From positions 124,001 through 188,000 of the forward strand of contig CAVYYU010000003.1 in the NCBI GenBank assembly GCA_963772805.1: 64,000 nt of DNA, given 5' to 3'. The position numbers and the translations under genes are program-made. The first letter of the stretch is position 1; the number at the start of each line of letters is the position of its first letter. The notes under the pieces are model-generated. The model was not told the DNA's origin and did no database searches. It saw only the letters and a program-made list of their open reading frames with translations. This document shows positions 1 to 8,818 of the stretch, piece by piece. The stretch comes from Legionella_A sp963772805. Its GTDB lineage: Bacteria; Pseudomonadota; Gammaproteobacteria; Legionellales; Legionellaceae.

Positions 1-871
1 GGTTGAAGAGACCAGTGACATTGCTCGTGAATTATACCTGGGCGCTGTTGTTGATCGCGATAGCAGACGAGTCGTTATCATGGCATCGACTGAAGGCGGC
101 GTTGAAATAGAGACGGTCGCACACGAAACACCTGAGAAAATTTTTAAAGTGATCGTTGACCCAATGGTCGGTGTTATGCCTTACCAGTGCCGCGAAGTAG
201 CGTTTAAATTAGGCTTAAGCGATGAGCAAATCAAGGAATTTACCCACTTGATGTTAGGCTTGGGTAAAATGTTTGTCGAGTGTGATTTAAGCCTTTTAGA
301 GATTAACCCGTTGGTGGTTGAGAAATCAGGAAAACTGGTTTGTTTAGACGGTAAAATCACTATAGATAGTAATGCCATGTACCGGCAACCAAAACTACGG
401 GCCATGCGTGATACTACTCAAGAAAACGAACGTGAAAATCGTGCTCATGACTGGGAATTAAATTACATTCCGCTTGATGGCCAGATTGGTTGTATGGTAA
501 ATGGTGCAGGTCTTGCGATGGCGACGATGGACGTTATTAAACTGCATGGCGGTGAGCCTGCAAACTTCCTCGATGTTGGTGGCGGTGCGACCAAAGAGCG
601 GGTGAGTGAAGCGTTTAAAATCATTCTGTCAGACGAAAAGGTAAAAGGCCTTTTGGTTAATATATTTGGTGGCATCGTGCGTTGTGATCTGATTGCTGAG
701 GGTATTTTAGCGGCAGTTAAAGAAGTTCAGGTGAAAGTTCCCGTGGTTGTTCGCCTTGAGGGCAACAACGCGGCTTTAGGTGCGGACATTCTGAACAAAA
801 GTGATTTAAACGTAATTGCTGCTGACAGTTTGACTGACGCGGCCAAAAAGATTGTAGCGGCTATCGCTTGA
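1..871 (+). CDS. sucC: succinyl-CoA synthetase (ADP-forming) beta subunit, 5'-truncated by window edge
   Basis: The open frame runs from the window edge to a TGA at 869-871 and gives about 289 residues, the C-terminal three quarters of a protein normally near 388. SucC forms the heterotetramer with SucD and makes succinate and ATP from succinyl-CoA in the TCA cycle. Visible here are the end of the ATP-grasp region, the segment INPLVV with metal-site acidic residues, and the C-terminal CoA-ligase domain with the glycine-rich run GGGATKERV and GLLVNIFGGIVRCD. The stop lies 13 bases before the sucD ATG, so the two are co-transcribed. An internal ATG at 80 is not the true start because homology-like sequence (EETSDIARELYLGAVVDRD) continues upstream. 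Confidence 0.96.
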   Translation, partial: VEETSDIARELYLGAVVDRDSRRVVIMASTEGGVEIETVAHETPEKIFKVIVDPMVGVMPYQCREVAFKLGLSDEQIKEFTHLMLGLGKMFVECDLSLLEINPLVVEKSGKLVCLDGKITIDSNAMYRQPKLRAMRDTTQENERENRAHDWELNYIPLDGQIGCMVNGAGLAMATMDVIKLHGGEPANFLDVGGGATKERVSEAFKIILSDEKVKGLLVNIFGGIVRCDLIAEGILAAVKEVQVKVPVVVRLEGNNAALGADILNKSDLNVIAADSLTDAAKKIVAAIA

Positions 872-884
872 GGAGTTGTTAGTA

Positions 885-1760
885 ATGAGTATATTAATTA
901 ATAAAGAAACCAAAGTATTATGCCAAGGTTTTACGGGTAAACAGGGTACGCTGCATTCTGAACAGGCGATTAGTTACGGTACGCGTATGGTCGGCGGCGT
1001 TACTCCAGGCAAAGGCGGACAAAAACATCTTGGATTGCCAGTATTTGACACGGTTCGTGATGCGGTTGAGGAAACTGGCGCAAAAACCAGTGTTATTTAT
1101 GTTCCCGCCCCTTTTTGTAAAGATTCAATTTTGGAAGCCGCTGACGCTGGGATTGAATTGATTGTCTGTATTACCGAAGGTGTTCCTGTTCTTGATATGT
1201 TGCAGGTTAAGGTCTACCTGGAAAACAACACTAACAGCCGTCTGATTGGACCTAATTGCCCAGGGATTATTACTCCGGGTCAATGCAAAATCGGGATTAT
1301 GCCAGGATCAATTCATTTACCGGGCAAAGTGGGTATCGTGTCACGTTCTGGCACATTGACCTATGAAGCGGTTAAACAAACAACTGATAAAGGTTTTGGA
1401 CAAAGCACGTGCGTCGGTATTGGTGGCGATCCGATTCCGGGTATGTCGTTTATTGATGTTCTCAAATTGTTTGAGCAAGATGAGCAAACGGAAGTCATTA
1501 TTCTCGTTGGTGAAATCGGCGGAACAGCGGAAGAACAAGCGGCTGACTACATTAAATCGTATGTAAGCAAACCTGTTGTATCTTATATTGCCGGCGTTAC
1601 CGCACCCGCAGGCAAGCGTATGGGGCATGCTGGTGCTATCATTTCAGGAGGCAAGGGAACCGCTGCTGATAAATATGCTGCACTGGAAGCGGCTGGCGTG
1701 ACAACCGTTAGATCACCAGCAGATTTGGGTGACGCTATTGCAAAAGTAATGGGTTGGTAA
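885..1760 (+). CDS. sucD: succinyl-CoA synthetase alpha subunit
   Basis: A 291-residue protein, the usual SucD length. It carries the N-terminal CoA-binding Rossmann domain (GFTGKQG near residue 20) and the C-terminal ligase domain with the phosphohistidine in KRMGHAGAI (His about 248). It is the subunit that is transiently phosphorylated during succinyl-CoA to succinate conversion. The start chosen is the ATG at 885, preceded by GAGGAG at 870-875; the longer frame from 876 uses a poor codon and adds only three residues. It directly follows sucC and ends in a strong intrinsic terminator, so it is the last gene of the TCA operon here. Confidence 0.97.
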   Translation: MSILINKETKVLCQGFTGKQGTLHSEQAISYGTRMVGGVTPGKGGQKHLGLPVFDTVRDAVEETGAKTSVIYVPAPFCKDSILEAADAGIELIVCITEGVPVLDMLQVKVYLENNTNSRLIGPNCPGIITPGQCKIGIMPGSIHLPGKVGIVSRSGTLTYEAVKQTTDKGFGQSTCVGIGGDPIPGMSFIDVLKLFEQDEQTEVIILVGEIGGTAEEQAADYIKSYVSKPVVSYIAGVTAPAGKRMGHAGAIISGGKGTAADKYAALEAAGVTTVRSPADLGDAIAKVMGW

Positions 1761-1783
1761 ACCTGGTTCTGAACTAGCTATAG

Positions 1784-1826
1784 AAGCCGTTGTGGGTCAT
1801 TCGACCAAAATCGCAACGGCTTTTTT
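1784..1826 (+). terminator. rho-independent terminator after sucD
   Basis: Perfect 9-bp stem AAGCCGTTG (1784-1792) with CAACGGCTT (1814-1822), followed by a run of T. It closes the sucCD operon before pdxH. Confidence 0.85.
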
Positions 1827-1874
1827 CGGTTTAAGTTAAACGATAACCCAATCTGGTATTGTAAAAGGGATATT

Positions 1875-2522
1875 ATGAGCAAATGGAAAAAATTATCTGA
1901 TATTCGCCGTGATTATGGAACCCTTAGTTTAAGTGAACAAGAGGCACAAGATTCTCCAATTGCCCAATTTGAGCTATGGTTTGCACAAGTATTGGAAACC
2001 GAAAAGAGCGATCCCACTGCCATGGTCCTTTCTACGGTCGATGAAAATGGCCATCCGGACTCACGTGTGGTGCTGCTAAAGGGAATAGAGGAAGCAACCT
2101 TCATTTTTTATACCAATTATCAAAGCGCTAAAGCCATGCAGATAAATAAAAACCCTTATGTGGCGTTGAATTTTTATTGGCCGCAAATGGCGAGGCAGGT
2201 GCGTATTCGTGGACGCATTAAACAAATCAGTGCTGAGCAATCGGATGCCTATTTTTCCTCGAGACCAATCCACAGCCAACTCAGCGCGATAACCTCAAAC
2301 CAGAGCCGTGAGATTAAAAGCCGCGAAGAACTTGAGCAGCGGTTGAACGAGTTGATTGCAAAACATCAGCAGGAGACCGTGCTCCGTCCTAGCCATTGGG
2401 GTGGCTATAGAATTATTCCTGATGAAATGGAGTTTTGGCAGGGGCGGGACAGTCGTTTACATGATCGAATTCATTATTATCATCAACAAGGGCAGTGGGC
2501 TCATCGCAGGCTCGCGCCATAG
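1875..2522 (+). CDS. pdxH: pyridoxamine/pyridoxine 5'-phosphate oxidase
   Basis: A 215-residue protein (E. coli PdxH is 218). It oxidises PNP or PMP to pyridoxal 5'-phosphate with FMN, the last step of vitamin B6 synthesis and salvage. Recognisable family segments are AMVLSTVDENGHPDSRVVLL (FMN-binding split barrel), FYTNYQSAK, VRIRGRIKQIS, FSSRP, and the C-terminal FWQGRDSRLHDRIHYY with terminal RRLAP. The start is ATG 1875 with AAGGGA a few bases upstream. It stands alone between the sucD terminator and the next gene, about 210 bases downstream. Confidence 0.96.
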   Translation: MSKWKKLSDIRRDYGTLSLSEQEAQDSPIAQFELWFAQVLETEKSDPTAMVLSTVDENGHPDSRVVLLKGIEEATFIFYTNYQSAKAMQINKNPYVALNFYWPQMARQVRIRGRIKQISAEQSDAYFSSRPIHSQLSAITSNQSREIKSREELEQRLNELIAKHQQETVLRPSHWGGYRIIPDEMEFWQGRDSRLHDRIHYYHQQGQWAHRRLAP

Positions 2523-2731
2523 GAATAGTAAATAAAATCAGTTTGTTACTGTTCGAATATTATTTCTATGGTCTAAACTTTTAGCAATATTGTCAAGAAA
2601 TTGTAAATGTTTTTAGGGTTAGCGCACGAGCTGGTTCTATGTCGTACAATTAATTAACGTGAACTGATTGCCGGCGTTAAGGCAACAAACACGAGCTAAC
2701 AAGTAACTAACCGTGCAAAGGGGTATCAATA

Positions 2732-3094
2732 ATGGACGACATCAACACGTTGTTACCTGACATACAATTGCGCTTTAATATTGAGCATCCAAGTTTTGAA
2801 GAGTGTTATGCTCATGGGTATGATTGCGCACTTGCAGAAATGAGTGAGACAGGCAACCCATTTTTGTCAGGATCAAGAGAAAGTGAGCAATGGAGTGAAG
2901 GGTGGTGGGCTGGTTTCTATGGGGAAGAACCGTTGTTTGTAGTCGGCCAGGAAACCGAGTCTGTAGCTGAGGCGGCTAATGATCAGGAATATCATGAAAG
3001 CTTAGGCGATTTTCTTACGAAAGTCCTGGAAATTACCGGGGTAATTGCTATATCTGCGTTGGTAGGATACCAGGTTCTCGATCTCGTTGCCTAA
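2732..3094 (+). CDS. small LetE/RMF-like protein
   Basis: A 120-residue protein. Residues about 25-65 contain the pattern AHGYDCALAEM, then GNPF, then SEQWSEGWWAGF, which resembles the ribosome modulation factor fold (G..A....NP....W..GW). The tail GVIAISALVGYQVLDL is hydrophobic enough for one membrane helix or a buried helix. Its position after sucCD-pdxH matches my recollection of the Legionella gene letE (transmission trait enhancer), but I could not verify homology. If right, it would act in the switch to the transmissive or stationary phase. A TACAAT hexamer at 2645-2650 could be the -10 of its promoter, without a convincing -35. Confidence 0.5.
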   Translation: MDDINTLLPDIQLRFNIEHPSFEECYAHGYDCALAEMSETGNPFLSGSRESEQWSEGWWAGFYGEEPLFVVGQETESVAEAANDQEYHESLGDFLTKVLEITGVIAISALVGYQVLDLVA

Positions 3095-3185
3095 CCGGTC
3101 TTAGCGAAGCGTAAGACGGGATTATGTAGAAAATATCCCGAATTACGACTTCGTCTAAGACGGTCTATGCCTTACGGCCAACAAA

Positions 3186-3214
3186 TTATGTAAATTCGAC
3201 TCAAATTTACATAA
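3186..3214. repeat. perfect 11-bp inverted repeat (TTATGTAAATT)
   Basis: TTATGTAAATT at 3186-3196 and AATTTACATAA at 3204-3214 with a 7-base loop. It lies in the 209-base gap between the convergent LetE-like and SseB-like genes. The same gap also holds GTCTTA/TAAGAC and a near-match pair CGTAAGACGGGAT/ATCCCGAATTACG around 3111-3150. It could work as a bidirectional terminator, although no clear T-tract follows. Confidence 0.55.
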
Positions 3215-3303
3215 ACGCATTCCGTGTATAAAAATTCCTTAACTTAATGGCCGCGTAACCGAGTCGTTTTATCGAAGCGTAATGCTGCGACAAGCATCTA
3301 TTC

Positions 3304-3690
3304 CTAACCAAATAATTTCAACACCATGCTTCTCATCCTGGCAAGCTCGGCCGGGTTAAATTCTTTATAGATTTCTGAGCCAATGTTCAGGCTAACGTTT
3401 ACGTTTTCCCCTATCCCTTTAAGCAGATCGACGCCCGATAATTTAAGGAGTTGAATTTCATCATTGATTGAACCGGCCCATTGCTTAAAATAGTCCATGT
3501 TGGTGAAAACAGGCAAAAAAAGCTTATCGTCATCTGCCAGGTACAAGACCTCCGGTTCATCACTTGCAGGATTTTTTTCAATCGGTACAATGAAATTAGC
3601 TTTTATAAATTCCAAATAGGCTTTATTAGCCTCTTTGCTGCCACCTTGGGTAGTCAAGGCGTGGGAAATAGCTTGTTCTAGTTCATTCAT
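3304..3690 (-). CDS. SseB N-terminal-domain family protein
   Basis: A 128-residue protein. The order of segments, an opening helix NELEQAISHAL, then YLEFIKANFIVPIE, then LYLADDDKLFLPVFTNMDYF, then a long C-terminal stretch ending FNPAELARMRSMV, follows the SseB (enhanced serine sensitivity) N-terminal domain. The biochemical role of that family is poorly known. I start at ATG 3690 (MNELEQ); the longer frame begins with GTG 3723 and adds 11 residues that do not look conserved. It is convergent with the LetE-like gene and divergent from the MFS gene, so it is probably monocistronic. Confidence 0.6.
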   Translation of the reverse strand: MNELEQAISHALTTQGGSKEANKAYLEFIKANFIVPIEKNPASDEPEVLYLADDDKLFLPVFTNMDYFKQWAGSINDEIQLLKLSGVDLLKGIGENVNVSLNIGSEIYKEFNPAELARMRSMVLKLFG

Positions 3691-3955
3691 AAATCGTGAG
3701 CTGCCTTTTCTTGGGGAGAGCACTAAGAATTAAAGTTGGATGATATCAAAAAATATGCTTGTAGATAAGCAAAGTGTTGAAATTAACATCGGCAACAGTA
3801 TAATGGTTTCTTGGTTTGCTTACTAATTGAGCATAACCTGGACTTGCATTACAGGCATAAATAGATCAATCTATTTTTATATTAAATTAGATGAGATATC
3901 CATAAATGCAGCGATCTGCGTTAACGGACGTCTGATAAAAATAAGTAGAGAATGT

Positions 3956-5248
3956 ATGAACACAATCGCTCTACCTGAGGCACAGCGAGTTGGCCTTAAA
4001 GATCAGCTTTCCTATGCATGGCTTATTTGGGGATTGGCGGCGGCCTTTTATTTCTCTGATTACATGGCACGTGTTGCGCCAGGGGTAATGCATCGTCATT
4101 TACAAATTGATTTTGGCATTAATGAGGCTGGTTTTGGTATTTTGACCGCGTCGTTTTATGTTCCCTATATTTTGATGCAAATCCCGGTAGGTCTAACTGC
4201 TGATCGCGTGAGTATCCGCTGGATACTCACTATCATGTCTTTGGTCACGGCATTTGGTTGTGTTGTTTTTGGTTTGGCCGATGGGCTAATGACTGCATCT
4301 ATTGGCAGGATGCTCATCGGTTTTAGTGCCGCATTTGCTTTCGTATGTGCACTACGTCTAGCTACTTCATGGTTCCCGCCGGCAATGCTCGGTTTGCTGG
4401 CTGGCCTGACACAGGCTTTAGGTATGTTGGGAGCCGCGACTGGTGAGGCGCCGGTATCGTTTTTGGTGGGCGCTATTGGCTGGCGGCACAGCATGCTGGT
4501 TATTGCGTTTCTGTTTATCGCACTAGCCGCCTTGTTGTATCAATATGTGCAAGATAGACCAGGCACTAAAATGGACGCGATTAAATTTAGCCACAAGATC
4601 GGTATTTTGGAGAGTTTGCGTACTATTTTGTCTCACCGTCAAACATGGTTAAATGCACTTTATGCAGGATTTTTGTTTGGTCCTACCGCGGTGATTGGTG
4701 AATCGATTGGTCCTGCCTATTTGCAATATGGACGTGGGTTGAGTGCGCATTCAGCCGCATTTGCAACGGGTTTGATTTTTATCGGCTGGGGTATTGGTGG
4801 TCCCTTATCTGGATGGCTTTCTGACCGGGTCGGGCGCCGTAAGCCATTAATGATTGCTTCTGCCGCCTGTGGTTTAATCCTGACAACGTTGTTTGTTTAT
4901 TACCCTGACATGGATAAAACAACGGCCTATATTTTGTTTTTTGTTTATGGTTTGACTAACACCGGTGTGGCTCTTGCTTATGCGGTCTCCACTGAGTTGC
5001 ATGACCGTAATGTTGTCGGTACGGCCATAGCTTTTACGAATATGACGTCTATTTTTGTTGGTGCTTTAATGCAACCACTAGTTGGTCGGTTGGTAGACAT
5101 GGTTGCCGGTATCCGCGCCTATAACGTAGAAGCGTTAGTGCTTTCTGATTTTCAATTCGCTTTCCGTATTTTGCCGATTTGTTCTCTAATTGCATTAATT
5201 CTCGCCTTCACGATCAAAGAGACCAATTGCAAACCGCTAGTGAGGTAG
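3956..5248 (+). CDS. major facilitator superfamily transporter
   Basis: A 430-residue inner-membrane protein with about 12 hydrophobic helices. The MFS motif A is visible twice, as GLTADRVSIRW after helix 2 and GWLSDRVGRRKP after helix 8, so both halves of the fold are present. RMLIGFSAAFAFVCALR after helix 3 is the usual R..G motif. The substrate cannot be read from the sequence. Legionellales carry many such carriers, including the Pht family for amino acids and nucleosides. I start at ATG 3956 (MNTIALPEAQ); the frame is open 43 codons further upstream, but those residues have no membrane or family character. Confidence 0.85.
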   Translation: MNTIALPEAQRVGLKDQLSYAWLIWGLAAAFYFSDYMARVAPGVMHRHLQIDFGINEAGFGILTASFYVPYILMQIPVGLTADRVSIRWILTIMSLVTAFGCVVFGLADGLMTASIGRMLIGFSAAFAFVCALRLATSWFPPAMLGLLAGLTQALGMLGAATGEAPVSFLVGAIGWRHSMLVIAFLFIALAALLYQYVQDRPGTKMDAIKFSHKIGILESLRTILSHRQTWLNALYAGFLFGPTAVIGESIGPAYLQYGRGLSAHSAAFATGLIFIGWGIGGPLSGWLSDRVGRRKPLMIASAACGLILTTLFVYYPDMDKTTAYILFFVYGLTNTGVALAYAVSTELHDRNVVGTAIAFTNMTSIFVGALMQPLVGRLVDMVAGIRAYNVEALVLSDFQFAFRILPICSLIALILAFTIKETNCKPLVR

Positions 5249-5464
5249 CGCTAACCACTTGTGAATTTAAACGGCACTGATCGCGGTGTTTATATGATTT
5301 CACATAGTCGTTTGTAGCAATTGCTGTTTAGGTAATTATCGTGCTTTAATAGACAGCCTTCCTGTTGTGGTATTTATTTTGCAATGGGATGAGATCTTTT
5401 GTAACCTAATGAGCTTTCATAAAAATCCTCGCGGAAGAGGACTACTACCAACACGGAGACAAGA

Positions 5465-7030
5465 ATGAAAAAATTTGCAGGATTAGTGGTTGTTCTAGCC
5501 GTGCTAGTCCTAGGCGGTTATTACGGTATGGGATTGGTCACTGAACGTACTTTGAAAAAAGACATCAAATTGATTAATCTGTCCAGCGGTGTATTTGTGG
5601 ACATTAAAGAGTACCATCGTGGCTGGTTTACTTCTAAAGCTATATTTAACTGGCGTTTGCATGTTGCTGAGCGCGTTGTTAAAGGCCAAGACGGTCAATC
5701 TACGATAACGCCTGCACAAGATTATGCAATCGATATGCCACTCACCGTATACCACGGCCCGATTATGTTCGTGGATTCAGGTGTTAAGTTCGGTTTGGGT
5801 TATGCGTACACTGATTTAACCGTACCTCCAGCCTATGCTGCTCAATTTTCCAGCATGTTTACAGCCGAATCGATCAAACCACAGGTTGATGTAAGTATTC
5901 TTGTTAACTATTTGAATAAAAGCCACCTGCGCATTAACGTGCCCAAATTTAAGTTGATTGGCACTGAGGGCAAGGGGCAATTTGAATGGTTAGGTTTATT
6001 AAATGACGTAACTGTGTCTTCAAATCTGAGCACGATCGACGGTGATTTAGCTATCGATGGCTTGCGTTTCAGCAAAGATAAAACTCAGGCTGAAATTGGA
6101 AAAATAAGCAGCGAATACAATCTGCATCAAACAAAGGAAGGCCTGTATTTGGGTGATGCCAGCATATCATTGTCATCGATGATGGCTAGCGAAAATGAAC
6201 AAAAAATATTTGATCTCTCGAATTTAGACTTTCATACCTGTAGTGATGTCGATGGCGGCTTATTTAATTCCGATTTTAAATTGTCACTGGAAAAAGTAGT
6301 TGCCAATGGCAAGACATACGGACCAGGTCTCTTGAAAATGAGCATAAATAATATTGATGCAGACATACTTGCCAAGATTAATGCCCAGGCAAATAAAATG
6401 CAGCAAGGTTCTGAGCCGGAGCGTCAGCAGGCATTGTTAGCCATGCTCCCCGATTTACCTAAGTTATTTACTCAGGGTGCCAAGTTCCAAATTTCAGAAG
6501 TAAGTTTGGTAATGCCCGAAGGTAAAGTCGAGGGGGATTTACTCGTTGCCCTACCTAAAGGTGATATCGGCAATCCTTTTGAATTAATGCAAAAGGTCGA
6601 AGGCAATGGCAAGCTAAAAATACCGGCCGCTGTCGTCAAAAATATGATCCTGACCTCCGTTAAGCAACAAATGTCGCAACCTAGCCTGCAACAAACAATG
6701 GTTGAGCAAATGCAAAACACTAAAGCTGAACCAGCTGCAACGACAGCTGTAACAGCCCTGCCAGCAGATAGCAAGGCAGTTGAACCTCTGGCAACGGCTG
6801 ACAAAGCGGAGGCAACTACGCCGGCAGCGACAACCGCGCCAGCTAATCCAGCAGACACCGCTGATACGGAGCAACAAACAGCGCAGCAAGCTGATCTAAA
6901 ACTATCGGCACTTGTACAGTCAGGTCTGCTTGCGAAGAAGGGCGATGATTATGTGGTGGAGTTCAAGCTCGCTCAAGGGCAATTCACCGTTAATGGCCAA
7001 CCCTTTAATCCTGCAATGCTGAAGTTTTGA
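5465..7030 (+). CDS. DUF945 (YdgA-like) family protein
   Basis: A 521-residue protein with an N-terminal uncleaved or signal-type helix (KKFAGLVVVLAVLVLGGYYG) that places the rest in the periplasm. The following residues TERTLKKDIKLINLSSGVFV and YHRGWFTSKA are the signature of DUF945 proteins; E. coli YdgA is the best-known member and its function is unsettled. Residues about 415-480 are an Ala/Thr/Gln-rich low-complexity linker (repeats of AATT/PAATTAP type) before a short C-terminal module ending QFTVNGQPFNPAMLKF. The start is ATG 5465 with GGAG 8 bases upstream. It stands alone. Confidence 0.8.
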   Translation: MKKFAGLVVVLAVLVLGGYYGMGLVTERTLKKDIKLINLSSGVFVDIKEYHRGWFTSKAIFNWRLHVAERVVKGQDGQSTITPAQDYAIDMPLTVYHGPIMFVDSGVKFGLGYAYTDLTVPPAYAAQFSSMFTAESIKPQVDVSILVNYLNKSHLRINVPKFKLIGTEGKGQFEWLGLLNDVTVSSNLSTIDGDLAIDGLRFSKDKTQAEIGKISSEYNLHQTKEGLYLGDASISLSSMMASENEQKIFDLSNLDFHTCSDVDGGLFNSDFKLSLEKVVANGKTYGPGLLKMSINNIDADILAKINAQANKMQQGSEPERQQALLAMLPDLPKLFTQGAKFQISEVSLVMPEGKVEGDLLVALPKGDIGNPFELMQKVEGNGKLKIPAAVVKNMILTSVKQQMSQPSLQQTMVEQMQNTKAEPAATTAVTALPADSKAVEPLATADKAEATTPAATTAPANPADTADTEQQTAQQADLKLSALVQSGLLAKKGDDYVVEFKLAQGQFTVNGQPFNPAMLKF

Positions 7031-7103
7031 TGAAAATCGCTGGGCGAGCCTCAAAAAGGCTGGCCCATAGTTCATATGTGTGCAAAATTTGCAGGTTTTA
7101 TAC

Positions 7104-7132
7104 TTGTCGAGTTTTAGCCAATTCGCTAAAAT
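7104..7132 (+). promoter_or_regulatory. sigma70-like promoter of the fis-type gene
   Basis: TTGTCG at 7104-7109, 17-base spacer, TAAAAT at 7127-7132, 30 bases before the ATG at 7162. A GGAG ribosome-binding site lies at about 7149-7152. Confidence 0.5.
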
Positions 7133-7161
7133 ACTGTTTTTGAAAGTAGGAGTTTAAAATA

Positions 7162-7443
7162 ATGACAACAATCAGCAATGAAGCCGGAGAAACAACTGCA
7201 TCATTAGCGGCGAGTGTAACGCAGTCAGTACAAAAATATTTTTCTGAGCTTAAGGGAACTGATCCTGTTGATTTATACCAGTTTGTTCTGGAGGAAATAG
7301 AAACTCCTCTGTTCCGTGCCGTTATGGAACATTGCAAATATAATCAATCAAGAGCCGCCATAATGCTCGGAATTAGCCGTGGCACATTAAGAACCAAATT
7401 ACGCCGTTATTTTGACGACAAATATGTTGGTACTCGCGATTAA
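7162..7443 (+). CDS. fis: Fis-family DNA-binding protein
   Basis: A 93-residue protein, close to the 98 of E. coli Fis. The C-terminal helix-turn-helix QSRAAIMLGISRGTLRTKL (residues about 66-85) is the canonical Fis DNA-binding unit, and VLEEIETPLFRAVMEHC is the dimerisation helix region. Fis is a nucleoid-associated regulator of stable RNA synthesis and, in Legionella, of life-cycle genes. Unlike enteric bacteria it is not preceded by dusB, and it has its own promoter and terminator. Legionellales often encode several Fis paralogues, so which paralogue this is cannot be told. Confidence 0.9.
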   Translation: MTTISNEAGETTASLAASVTQSVQKYFSELKGTDPVDLYQFVLEEIETPLFRAVMEHCKYNQSRAAIMLGISRGTLRTKLRRYFDDKYVGTRD

Positions 7444-7450
7444 TCCACAT

Positions 7451-7484
7451 ACTGGGTTGCGTCTATCGCAACCCAGTATATTTT
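7451..7484 (+). terminator. terminator after fis; member of the GGGTTGC hairpin family
   Basis: Perfect 11-bp stem ACTGGGTTGCG (7451-7461) with CGCAACCCAGT (7467-7477), 5-base loop, then ATATTTT. The rest of the roughly 300-base gap up to 7740 holds no ORF or RNA I recognise. Confidence 0.8.
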
Positions 7485-7740
7485 CTCCTGCCAAAACCTT
7501 CTGATTCATTACCTATCTTTGTTCCCCAGCATGCTCCGACGCAGATGCGATTTTTTTATTAAGGTTTATTGAGTCCGGACTTGAGCGATTTCACAGTGTA
7601 GTGAATAGCTATCGATGGGTTTAAAAAACACAATTTGCTTCTATATTACATATAATGTTAATTGGCCGAATGGTCATCTGTAGACTATTATTTTAGTGAT
7701 AACTTGAATATTCATAACGGAATTGTGGAATTATGGCATC

Positions 7741-8778
7741 ATGAAAAAAGATAATAAAATAAGCGCCGATAGAGGTCAGCTTATAAGGGTATTGATTGCT
7801 ACAGTTATCATCCTGGTAAGTCTAACAAACTATATTGGAGCTATTTTACACCTTCCTCATCTGACAAGGATCTCATCTAATTGGGTCAACATGGCAGCAA
7901 CTACAGCAACATGTTTCCTTCTGGCCGCTATTTCACTGTTATTAATCAGTATTAAAAATCGTAGATTATTGAGTACTGTTATCCTTATCGTTTTCTCAAT
8001 GCTCATTCTGCTGATATGCACTGCAAGCATTGTCACCTATTTTACCGGCATCGATCTGAATATAGCCTTATCTCTAGGCACGGGCTATTCATGGAACATG
8101 CCATTAAGTACAGCATTTAACTTCTTATTAGTTATTTCCGTCTTTTTTATGTTAGTAAGACTACCTCGATATAGTGGGCTGGCTCATACGTTTGTGTGGT
8201 TAATTATATTAACCACACTGGTATCTTTTGTTAACTACTTTTATGGTGTAAATACAAGCTATGTTATTGCACAATATACAACAATGTCTGTAGAAACAAT
8301 GTTGTTGTTCATTTTATTAGGTATAGGAATTATATCAATCGATATTGAATCAGGTGTTGTTGGTTTCATATTGAAAAAAAGTAATACAGGGCATTTGCTT
8401 CGCCGCATCCTCCCAATACCCATCATTCTTCCAGTTATTATCTTTCAGCTAGAAATTTATTTGCAAAGAAAAGAATTAATTGATTCATTAAGCGGTATCG
8501 TAATTTCCCAGATGATGGCTTTATTTATCGTTGGAATCACGACGATACTCATAGCGATAATTCTTGAAAATAATGATAAGAAAATCGCTAGCTCGCAGTT
8601 GAAATTACAGCATAACGAAATGATCTTTCGGCAATTTGCAGAAAATATCGATATTGTATTTTATACAACTACGCCTGATTTAAGCAAAGTACTCTATGTT
8701 AGCCCAGCATATGAGCAGATCTGGGGGAAAAGCATCGAGTCTTTATATAAAAATCACCATGATTGGTATGATTCGATT
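7741..8778 (+). pseudogene. membrane PAS-GAF-GGDEF-EAL protein, 5' part (disrupted by IS)
   Basis: The first 346 codons of a sensor gene. About eight hydrophobic helices (residues about 15-285) form a membrane sensory region of unknown type, followed by the start of a PAS domain (FRQFAENIDIVFYTTTPD, then VSPAYEQIWG). The PAS is cut after DWYDSI by the IS at 8779. Read-through into the IS adds ten codons and ends at TAA 8806-8808. Removing the IS and one GATT copy joins this fragment in frame to 9982-11982 (1012 residues in total), giving the typical PAS run DSILPEDKK at the junction. I start at ATG 7741; an in-frame TTG at 7723 is an alternative. The fragment lacks all catalytic domains, so it is probably non-functional. 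Confidence 0.85.
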
Positions 8779-8816
8779 GGTAATCCCCCCATTTTTAACC
8801 GAAGCTAAAAGTAGAG
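8779..8816. repeat. left terminal inverted repeat of the first IS
   Basis: GGTAATCCCCCC then an AT-rich stretch and AGCTAAAAGTAGAG; it pairs imperfectly with 9940-9977, including one single-base indel. Confidence 0.75.
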
Positions 8817-8818
8817 GT

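Noticed and set aside
6472..6858. 128-residue Ala/Val-rich frame on the minus strand
   Set aside because: Mirror of the low-complexity linker in the DUF945 gene; no ribosome site and no family features.
8779..8816. Shorter IS boundaries at the AAAAGTAGA repeats (about 8800 and 9950)
   Set aside because: No target duplication flanks those positions and the host frame is not restored; the outer GGTAATC ends give both.
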